Assembly (NCBI GenBank): GCA_903885375.1
Contig: CAISIK010000192.1
Span: 88,255-152,254 of the forward strand
From: an uncultured Pseudomonadota bacterium
GTDB taxonomy: Bacteria; Myxococcota_A; UBA796; SXON01
DNA length: 64,000 nt
Direction: 5' to 3'
Made by a program: the position numbers and the translations under genes. The first letter of the stretch is position 1, and each line of letters opens with the position of its first letter. Below are positions 1 through 7,108 of this stretch, in pieces. The notes beneath the pieces were generated by a model. That model did not search any database. It saw only the letters and a list, made by a program, of their open reading frames with translations, and was not told the DNA's origin.

Positions 1-264
1 GACGGCGTTCACGACCTGCTGCTGGGCACCTTCGACGACGCCAACGGCGCCGCCTACGTGTTCTACGGGCCGCTCAGCGGCAGCTACGTGGCCGAGACCG
101 ACGCCGACGCCGCGCTCTTGAATCCCACCGCCTCCCCTTCGAGCTACGTCTACACCATGCTCCTGCCCGTGGGCGATGTGCTGGGCTTCGGCACGGAGAC
201 CCTGCTCCTCGGCGCGCCCGACGAGTCTGCCGGCGCCGGCGGGGCGTGGCTGTTCGGGATGTAG
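1..264 (+). CDS. FG-GAP/beta-propeller repeat protein, 3' end only
   Basis: This is the last 87 codons of a protein that begins before the window. It shows the end of FG-GAP (integrin-alpha-like) repeats: an Asp-rich start followed by DLLLGTFDDANGAAYVFYG, and a final LLLGAPDESAGAGGAWLFG. The same repeat form occurs in the lipoprotein at 3768-6422, so the two are probably of the same surface-protein class. Such beta-propellers are normally secreted or cell-surface calcium-binding modules; the specific function cannot be read from the tail. The frame is open from base 1 to the TAG at 262-264. Confidence 0.7.
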   Translation, partial: DGVHDLLLGTFDDANGAAYVFYGPLSGSYVAETDADAALLNPTASPSSYVYTMLLPVGDVLGFGTETLLLGAPDESAGAGGAWLFGM

Positions 265-346
265 GGTGGCCGCGCCGCAGGACAGCATCGAGCGGGAAGG
301 CGTGAAGTTCCCGTAGGCGCCCCCGAGCGCCGGATACGGTGCCACG

Positions 347-2410
347 ATGGGCCTCCTCCGCCGAGCTCGCACACCCGCGCTCCTCGCGCTCGGCCTCGCC
401 GCGTGCGACACCGCCTCGCCCGACACGTCGCCCGAGCCACGCGACACCGATCTCGCCGACACCGCCGACTCCGCCGCGCCCGAACGCTGGTCGGTGCAGG
501 TTCGCGTGACCCTCGATGGCGCGCCCGTGGCCGGTGCGCGGGTGATGCAGGGCGGCGGGGTGGAAACGTGGGCCACCGACGCCGAAGGCCTCGCCACCGT
601 GGAGATCGACGCCCGCATCCCTGGCGACCTCGCCGTGGTGGCTTCGCACCCCGAAGCGCGCATCTGGTGGGCACCCGCAGACGAAGGGCCCTACCAGGAG
701 ATTGCGCTCACGCGCTTCGACCCCGCCGACAACCCCGACGCCCCCTTCGCCGACCCCGGCGGCGCCGACGTTTCGCAGAGCACGAGCGAGCAGTGCAGCC
801 ACTGCCACGTCACGATCCATGCCTCCTGGTACGCCTCGCCGCACCGGAGCGCGGCCTCGAACACCGTCGTCCAGGACGTGTACGGCGGGGCCGCCAGCGC
901 GTTCACCACCGCCGACGCCTGCGCGATGGCGGGCGGGCGCTGGGAGCCCACGCGCTCGCCCGGCACCGGCGAATGGGGAGAGGGCTGCCGCTTCGGGGAG
1001 GATGTCCTCGGCGGCACGGGCGGCAGCGGCGGCTGCGCCGACTGCCATGCTCCCGGCATCGACGGCGCGCTCGGCGGGCACGATCTGCTCGATGCCACCG
1101 GCGTTGCCTACGAGGCCGGCGTGCATTGCGACGTCTGCCACCACGTGGAGTCCGTGGACATGAGCGCGCCGCCCGGTGTGGGCGGGCGGCTGCACATCGT
1201 GCGGTCGTCCGAGCGCGCCACTTCGCCGGGCATGGGCGACTGGCAGCCGATCACCTTCGGTCCCTACGCCGACGTCCCCAACCTGCGAATGGGGGCCGTG
1301 CAGCGCGACTTGTTCCACTCCGCCGAGCTTTGCGGGGGCTGCCACGAGTCCGCCCAGCCAGTCCTCGTACCGGGTGCGGAGGCCGACCTCTCCCGCTGGC
1401 CCGACGGTCTCCTGCCCATCCACACCACGTTCTCGGAGTGGGAGGTCGGGCCGATGAACCCGGCGGCCCCGTGCCAGAGCTGCCACATGCCGCCGCGCGC
1501 CGACGTGGGCAACTCGGCGGACCTCGGCAACGTCTTCACCGATATCGAGCCCGGGGTTGCGGCCGGGTGGGAGCGGGCGGCGGGCGAGGTGCGGGAGCAT
1601 GCCTGGTGGGGGCCGCGGCAGCGGGCGTCGCGCATGCTGGAGCTCGCGGCGTCGTTGACGCTCGACACGTCGGTGGCCGACGGCATCCTCACCGCCCGGG
1701 CCACCGTGAAGAACGTCGGCCCGGGGCACGCCATCCCCACCGGCGAGCCCTTGCGTTCGGTGGTGCTGCGGGTGGAGGCGCTGTGCGAGGGGGTCGCGCT
1801 GGAGGCCACCGGCGGCTCGGCGATCCCCGACTTCGGCGGCTGGCTCGATCGCCACGAGGCCGGCGAGGACTGGTCGATCTGGCCGGGAGCGCGGGTGGGC
1901 GAGGTGGTGCGCGTGGTGCGCAGCACGGGGCGGTGGCTCGACTATGCGGGCCATGGCCCCTTCGGGGATGGGACCTTCGATGCCGAGGCGAAGGGCATGC
2001 CGGAGGAGGAGGTCGCCGGCTTCGCCACCATCGTGTCGGTGGCGGGCGACCGCGTGACCTTCGACCGCGCGCTCCCGACCGGGGATGTCGCCTACCGGGG
2101 CTCGGCGGCGGAGCTCCCGGCCGACGGGGATGAGGCGCGCGCGGTGGCCGGCGCGCCCGGTTTTGCGTTCGCGCGCGTGCTCGTCGGCGCCGACGGCGCG
2201 CGCATGGTGCCGCACTTCCAGGCGGTCGACGTGGCGAGCGACAACCGCCTGCTCCCTCAAGCCGCGTGGACCAGCACGCACACCTTCGCCGCCCCCTGTG
2301 CCGATCCGGAGGTGCGGGCCGTGCTGGTGCACCGGGCGTGGCCGCTCGCGTTGGCGAACGAGCGCGGCTGGCCGCTCACCGAGTCGGTGATGGCGGAGGC
2401 CACACGATGA
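347..2410 (+). CDS. Penta-heme c-type cytochrome lipoprotein
   Basis: The 687-residue protein starts with a lipoprotein signal (LLALGLAAC, acylated Cys 20) and a D/T/S/P-rich linker. Residues about 48-110 look like a carboxypeptidase-regulatory-type beta-sandwich. Five CXXCH heme motifs follow, with first cysteines at 150, 230, 261, 329 and 376 (CSHCH, CADCH, CDVCH, CGGCH, CQSCH). The C-terminal third has no further motif. CXXCH clusters of this density mark multiheme cytochromes of the c554/NrfA superfamily that carry electrons in the periplasm or on the outer membrane. Its stop overlaps the start of a multicopper oxidase by ATGA, so the two are probably co-translated and may share a redox job. 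The substrate is unknown. Confidence 0.85.
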   Translation: MGLLRRARTPALLALGLAACDTASPDTSPEPRDTDLADTADSAAPERWSVQVRVTLDGAPVAGARVMQGGGVETWATDAEGLATVEIDARIPGDLAVVASHPEARIWWAPADEGPYQEIALTRFDPADNPDAPFADPGGADVSQSTSEQCSHCHVTIHASWYASPHRSAASNTVVQDVYGGAASAFTTADACAMAGGRWEPTRSPGTGEWGEGCRFGEDVLGGTGGSGGCADCHAPGIDGALGGHDLLDATGVAYEAGVHCDVCHHVESVDMSAPPGVGGRLHIVRSSERATSPGMGDWQPITFGPYADVPNLRMGAVQRDLFHSAELCGGCHESAQPVLVPGAEADLSRWPDGLLPIHTTFSEWEVGPMNPAAPCQSCHMPPRADVGNSADLGNVFTDIEPGVAAGWERAAGEVREHAWWGPRQRASRMLELAASLTLDTSVADGILTARATVKNVGPGHAIPTGEPLRSVVLRVEALCEGVALEATGGSAIPDFGGWLDRHEAGEDWSIWPGARVGEVVRVVRSTGRWLDYAGHGPFGDGTFDAEAKGMPEEEVAGFATIVSVAGDRVTFDRALPTGDVAYRGSAAELPADGDEARAVAGAPGFAFARVLVGADGARMVPHFQAVDVASDNRLLPQAAWTSTHTFAAPCADPEVRAVLVHRAWPLALANERGWPLTESVMAEATR

Positions 2411-3753
2411 TCCTGCTCGCCCTCGCCTGCGTGGAGCCCGTCGACACGGCCGGGCCGGGAGAAGCCGACACCGCGCCGCCGGCGGACACGGGCGACTCCG
2501 CTGCCCCGCTCCTCCCCCAGCCTGCACCCGCAGAGGACCTCGACCCCGACGAGTCTGTCGTGCATGTGGCGCTCGAAGCCTCACCCCTCAGCTTCGAGGT
2601 GAACGGCCGCACCGTGGAGGGGTTCGCCTACAACGGACAGGTGCCCGGCCCGCTCATCCGCGCGCAGGTGGGCGACACCGTGGTCGTCGACTTCACCAAC
2701 CACCTCGACGCCCCCACCACCGTGCACTGGCACGGCCTCGCCGTTCCGGCCGCGATGGATGGGGTCACCTGGCTCCAGGACCCCATCCAGCCGGGGCTCG
2801 GCTTCCGCTTCGAGTTCACCGTCACCGAGGCCGGCACCTTCTGGTACCACCCCCACCTCGACTCCGACCACCAGGTCGACCTCGGCCTGTACGGCGTGCT
2901 CCTCGTGGAAGACCCGGCCGAGCCCGCGGTGGAGCAGGACCTCGTGGTGGTTTGGGATGCCTGGGGGGAGGACCCGGAGGCCGACACGCACACGGCCCCC
3001 GACCCGTCCAGCGTGGTGTGGACGGCCAACGGCGTCGTGGAGCCCCGCCTCGAGCTGGCGGCCGGAGAGCGGGTGCGCCTCCGCATGCTCAACGTGGCCA
3101 ACCTCTCCTACCTCGACCTTGCCTGGCCCGGGCTCCGCCAGATCGCCGGCGACCAGGGCCGCCTCGCTGCGCTCGCTGCGCCCGAGAGCGTGCTGCTCGC
3201 GCCCGGCGACCGCGCGGAGTTCGAGCTCCTGCCCACCGCCAGCCTCACCGTGGAGACCGCGCTCCACACGGCGTCGGGGGGCGCCGTACCCGGGGCGGCC
3301 CTCCCGCTCCTCCAGGTGGTGCTCCCCGCCGAGCAGCCGGCGCCCGAGGCGGCCGACTGGCCCTTCGCGGGCGGCGCCGTGGCCCCGGATCCCGGCACCA
3401 CCGATGCGATCTACGTCTTCAGCGGCGGCGGCGGCGATGCCTGGCTCATCAACGGCGAGGTGTACCCCGACGTGACCGTGCAGACGCTCGCGCTCGGCCG
3501 CAGCTCGGTCGTGGAGGTTCGCAACCTCTCCTCCACCGAGCACCCCTTCCACCTGCACGGCCACGCCTTCGAGGTGCTCTCCCAGAACGGCGAGGCGCCG
3601 GCGGCGCGGGAGGTCGAGGACACCGTGAACGTGGGCATCCGCGAGTCGGTCCGCCTGCTCGTGCACGCCGACAACCCCGGCGACTGGATGGCGCACTGCC
3701 ACCTCCTGCCGCACGCCGAGGGGGGGATGATGGCGGTGCTGCGGGTGGAGTAG
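2407..3753 (+). CDS. Multicopper oxidase, exported lipoprotein
   Basis: 448 residues. I chose ATG 2407 because it overlaps the upstream stop (ATGA) and gives a short lipoprotein signal, MILLALAC; the frame extends upstream but only as antisense-like junk. All four copper motifs are present: HWHG near 108, WYHPH near 148, HPFHLHGH at 379-386 and HCHLLPHAEGGM from 430, with Met as probable T1 axial ligand. The order fits a two- or three-cupredoxin-domain multicopper oxidase, which oxidises phenols, Cu(I), Fe(II) or Mn(II) and reduces O2 to water. A D/T/A-rich linker follows the acylated Cys. Coupling to the penta-heme cytochrome suggests an extracytoplasmic electron-transfer pair. The substrate cannot be inferred from sequence. 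Confidence 0.88.
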   Translation: MILLALACVEPVDTAGPGEADTAPPADTGDSAAPLLPQPAPAEDLDPDESVVHVALEASPLSFEVNGRTVEGFAYNGQVPGPLIRAQVGDTVVVDFTNHLDAPTTVHWHGLAVPAAMDGVTWLQDPIQPGLGFRFEFTVTEAGTFWYHPHLDSDHQVDLGLYGVLLVEDPAEPAVEQDLVVVWDAWGEDPEADTHTAPDPSSVVWTANGVVEPRLELAAGERVRLRMLNVANLSYLDLAWPGLRQIAGDQGRLAALAAPESVLLAPGDRAEFELLPTASLTVETALHTASGGAVPGAALPLLQVVLPAEQPAPEAADWPFAGGAVAPDPGTTDAIYVFSGGGGDAWLINGEVYPDVTVQTLALGRSSVVEVRNLSSTEHPFHLHGHAFEVLSQNGEAPAAREVEDTVNVGIRESVRLLVHADNPGDWMAHCHLLPHAEGGMMAVLRVE

Positions 3754-3767
3754 GGGTAGACTGCGGA

Positions 3768-6422
3768 ATGCTCGCCCTCGCGCTCCTCGCCTGCCAGTCG
3801 TCCCCTGCTCTCCGGCTCGTCTCGCCCGAGAAGGGCGCCCGGTTCGCCGTGGGCGAGTCGGCGCCCATCACGGTGGGCGTGACGCCAGCGGATGCCATCG
3901 GCGAGCTGGAGCTCCGCTTCGAGCTCGATGGTGTGGAGCTTTCCGGAACCCCCTCGCGCGATGAGGCCCGCGGCGAGGCCACCCTCTCGCTCGAAGGGCT
4001 CGCCGCGGGCGAGCACGAGATCGTGGTGGTGGGCGAGCTCGAGGGGGGCTCCGACCGGGTGGAGGGCAGCTTCTCGGTGTTCCAGAACCAGCCCCCCGTC
4101 GTGACCTTCCTCACCCCGCCGGAGGGCGGCTTCGTGCTGGAGAACGCCACCTTCGAGCTGGTGGTCCAGGTGGAGGACGCCGACGCGGTGCCCGGCCGGA
4201 CCGGCATCACGCTCTCCTGGGCGGGCGTGGCGGCGGGCGTGGTGGCGGCGCCCGGATCGATGTCGGCGTCGGGCGAGGTGCGCTTCGTGGCAGGCCCGCT
4301 TGTGCCCGGAGACTACACGGTGGGGCTCGTGGCCACCGACGCCCATGGCGCCGCCGGGGAGGGGTCCGCCGCCTTCTCCACCACCACGGGGGACGCCGAC
4401 CACGACGGCTTTGCCGACGCCGCGCTCGGCGGTGATGACTGCGACGATCACGATGCCGCCGTGAATCCGGAGGCCGAGGAGCGCTGCAACGGCGTGGACG
4501 ACGACTGCTCCGGCGCAGTGGACGACAACGCGGTGGACGCCGCTGCCTGGTACACCGACAGCGATGGCGACGGGTACGGCACCGATGCCAGCGCGGTCGT
4601 GGGCTGCGACGACGGCACCCGCGTGGCGAACGGCGGCGACTGCGATGACGCGGACCCCGCCCGCAGCCCCGGCGCGGTGGAGGAGTGCGAGACCGGCATC
4701 GACGAGGACTGCGATGGCATCGTCGACACCGACGCCGCCGCGAGCTTCCCGCTCTACACCGACGCCGACGGCGACGGGTACGGCGGGGCCGCCGCGGGGT
4801 CGGACTGCAGCGTGCCGGACGGCAAAAGCGCCGTGCCGGGCGACTGCAACGACACCACCGCGGCCATCTCCCCCGGCGCGCGCGAGGCCTGCGACGGCGC
4901 CAACGTGGATGAGGACTGCGATGGCCTCGCCGACGACAAGGACGCCGGCCCCACCGGCACCAGCACCTTCTACGCCGACACCGATGGCGATGGGTACGGC
5001 GATGCCGGCTCCACCACCTCCCGCTGCGATGCCGGTGGCGGGTGGGTGGCGAACACCGGCGACTGCGACGACGACGCGTCGCTCGCCTGGACCGGCGCCA
5101 CCGAGAGCTGCGAGGATGGCGTGGACAACGACTGCTGGGGGGGCGATGGGCTCTGCGCGCTCGCCGGGAGCCTCTCGCTCTCCACCGCCGACGTGAAGCT
5201 CACCGGTTCGGCGGCCGCCACGGCCGGCTCGGCCGTGGCCTCCGCCGGCGACCGCGATGGGGACGGCGTGACCGACCTCCTCGTGGCCGCGCCGCTCCTC
5301 GGCACGGGCGGCACGGTGTACCTCGTGGATGGCGCCTCCCTGGCCAGCGGTGCGCTCTCGGGCAGCGCGAGCGTGACGGCGGAGGCTGCCAGCGATGGGC
5401 TCGGCACGGCGCTCGCCGGCTGCGGGGATGCTACCGGCGATGGCCGCTCCGACGTGGTGCTCGGCGCCTACGCGGCCTCGAGCGGCGCCGGTGCCATCTA
5501 CCTCTGGTCGGGGAGCAAGGGCTCCGGCGGGGCCTCCACCGCCACCGACGAGGTGAACGGCGCCTCGGGCGACCAGCTTGGCTACGCGCTCGATTGCGGC
5601 GCCGACGTGAACGACGATGGCAAGATCGACGTGCTCGCCGGCTCCCCCGGTGGCGGCCTCGCCACGCTCTACGACGCCGCCACCCTCACCCGCTTCTCCA
5701 AGCTCGCGGGCGGCTCGGGCTCCGCCACCAGCGTGGCCTTCGTGGACGATCACGACGGCGATGGCATCGACGATGTGCTCGTGGGCGACGAAGCCGGCGA
5801 GAAAGCGTACCTCGTGGTGGGCCGCTCCGGGTTCGGCAACCTCACGCTCTCCTCCGGCGCCGACGCGATCTTCAGCGCCGAGGCCGCGGGCGATGAGTCG
5901 GCGGCTGCGGTGGCCGGCGCCGGCGACCTCAACGGCGATGGGTACGCCGACCTCGCGGTGGGCGCGCCGGAGAACGACAACGCCGGCGCCTCCGCGGGCA
6001 GCGCCTACGTGATCTTCGGCCAGGCCGCCCCGGCCTCGATGGGCCTCGGCTCGGCCGATGCGGTGCTCCGCGGCGGCGACGCCGCCGACTACGCGGGCAG
6101 CGCCCTCGCCGGGGCCGGCGATGCCGACGGCGATGGTTACGCCGACCTGCTGGTGGGCGCCTTCTACGATGAAACGGCCGGCGCCGGTGCCGGCGCGAGC
6201 TACCTCCTCTACGGGTCGGCCGGCTTCGCCGACCTCTCGCTCACCGCGGCCGACGCCATCCTCCTCGGCGAGGGCGCGCGCGACAGCTCGGGCGACAGCC
6301 TCGCCTTCGTGCCCGACCTCGATGGGGATGGCACCGACGAGCTCCTCATCGGCGCGCCCAGCGAAAGCAGCGGCGGCGGCGGCGCAGGTGCCGCCTACCT
6401 GTTGTTCGGCGGCGCGTACTGA
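3768..6422 (+). CDS. Lipoprotein with MopE-like metal-binding repeats and FG-GAP propeller
   Basis: 884 residues from ATG 3768, giving the lipobox LLAC in MLALALLACQSS. Residues about 20-200 form two Ig/cadherin-like sandwiches. Residues about 210-465 contain four MopE-like units with the pattern GDCDD...P.A.E.C.G.D.DCDG, typical of Myxococcota and methanotroph surface proteins and rich in paired Cys and Asp that may bind calcium or copper. The rest holds at least six FG-GAP repeats (for example DLNGDGYADLAVGAPEND), predicted to close into a beta-propeller. The protein is probably anchored outside the cell. It lies 14 bases after the multicopper oxidase, so it may be in the same transcript. 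The function of this class is unknown; adhesion or metal handling is possible. Confidence 0.85.
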   Translation: MLALALLACQSSPALRLVSPEKGARFAVGESAPITVGVTPADAIGELELRFELDGVELSGTPSRDEARGEATLSLEGLAAGEHEIVVVGELEGGSDRVEGSFSVFQNQPPVVTFLTPPEGGFVLENATFELVVQVEDADAVPGRTGITLSWAGVAAGVVAAPGSMSASGEVRFVAGPLVPGDYTVGLVATDAHGAAGEGSAAFSTTTGDADHDGFADAALGGDDCDDHDAAVNPEAEERCNGVDDDCSGAVDDNAVDAAAWYTDSDGDGYGTDASAVVGCDDGTRVANGGDCDDADPARSPGAVEECETGIDEDCDGIVDTDAAASFPLYTDADGDGYGGAAAGSDCSVPDGKSAVPGDCNDTTAAISPGAREACDGANVDEDCDGLADDKDAGPTGTSTFYADTDGDGYGDAGSTTSRCDAGGGWVANTGDCDDDASLAWTGATESCEDGVDNDCWGGDGLCALAGSLSLSTADVKLTGSAAATAGSAVASAGDRDGDGVTDLLVAAPLLGTGGTVYLVDGASLASGALSGSASVTAEAASDGLGTALAGCGDATGDGRSDVVLGAYAASSGAGAIYLWSGSKGSGGASTATDEVNGASGDQLGYALDCGADVNDDGKIDVLAGSPGGGLATLYDAATLTRFSKLAGGSGSATSVAFVDDHDGDGIDDVLVGDEAGEKAYLVVGRSGFGNLTLSSGADAIFSAEAAGDESAAAVAGAGDLNGDGYADLAVGAPENDNAGASAGSAYVIFGQAAPASMGLGSADAVLRGGDAADYAGSALAGAGDADGDGYADLLVGAFYDETAGAGAGASYLLYGSAGFADLSLTAADAILLGEGARDSSGDSLAFVPDLDGDGTDELLIGAPSESSGGGGAGAAYLLFGGAY

Positions 6423-6456
6423 GGCGCGTGACGGCAGGCCCGCTCGGGGCCGCCGA

Positions 6457-7065
6457 CTACTTCACCTGGTAGGCGGCCTTGTAGAAGTAGTAGCTGTCCG
6501 TGCCGCAGTGCACCGGGCCGCCGTGCCACTCGCCATCCTTGAAGGAGCTGTTCTCATCGAGCGTGCAGGTCTTGCCGATGATGTTGGCCTTGTCGGAGAA
6601 GTAGGCATCCTCGGAGTGGATGTCGACGATGAGGACCGTGGTGCCAGCGGGCACTTCGGCGGTGGCGCGGGCGCCGGTCACCACCGGAGCGGCGGGGGCG
6701 GCCGCGGCGCTCACCACCTCGTAGGCGGCCTTGTAGAAGTAGTAGGAGTCGGTGCCGCAGGTGACCGAGCCGCCGTGCCACTCGCCGTCCTTGAAGGAGC
6801 TGTCTTCCTGCAGGGTGCAGGTCTTGCCGATGATGTTGGCCTTGTCGGAGAAGTAGGCATCCTCGGAGTGGATGTCGACGACCTTGACCACGCTGCCCTT
6901 GGTGACCAGCTGCGTGGCCCGCACGCCGGTCGAAACCACGGGGGTGCCGAGCTCGGAGGGCACGTCGATGCCCTGCTTCTCAAGCATCTCCTGCATGTCG
7001 GAGCCGCAGCAGCAGCAGGCGGAGGCGGCGAGAACGATGAAGGAGGCGGGGAGGAAGAGCTTCAC
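6457..7065 (-). CDS. Small lipoprotein with two copies of a two-Cys SEDAYY-type repeat
   Basis: 202 residues. The signal ends in an unusual run of four cysteines (LAASACCCCGSD), so the acylation site is ambiguous. Residues 54-116 and 139-201 are two nearly identical repeats with the core DIHSEDAYFSDKANIIGKTC, a WHGG turn, a second Cys and the ending YYFYKA. DNA identity between the repeats is also very high, so the duplication is recent. The same domain is repeated six times in the caspase-like protein upstream and three times in the gene before that. I do not recognise it as a named family; the alternating hydrophobic pattern and Gly turns suggest a small SH3-like beta-barrel with one disulfide. 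It is the last gene of the minus-strand unit, 43 bases after the protease. Confidence 0.8.
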   Translation of the reverse strand: MKLFLPASFIVLAASACCCCGSDMQEMLEKQGIDVPSELGTPVVSTGVRATQLVTKGSVVKVVDIHSEDAYFSDKANIIGKTCTLQEDSSFKDGEWHGGSVTCGTDSYYFYKAAYEVVSAAAAPAAPVVTGARATAEVPAGTTVLIVDIHSEDAYFSDKANIIGKTCTLDENSSFKDGEWHGGPVHCGTDSYYFYKAAYQVK

Positions 7066-7108
7066 GACGGGTCCGGGAGTGGCCGCGTGCTAACGCACGT
7101 GTCGAAAT

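Noticed and set aside
2266-2406. Extended start for the multicopper oxidase
   Set aside because: It overlaps the end of the cytochrome gene and hides the lipoprotein signal that begins at 2407.
74-2584. An 836-codon minus-strand open frame opposite the cytochrome gene
   Set aside because: The plus strand has five CXXCH motifs and a lipoprotein signal; the antisense product is low-complexity His/Arg/Gly sequence.
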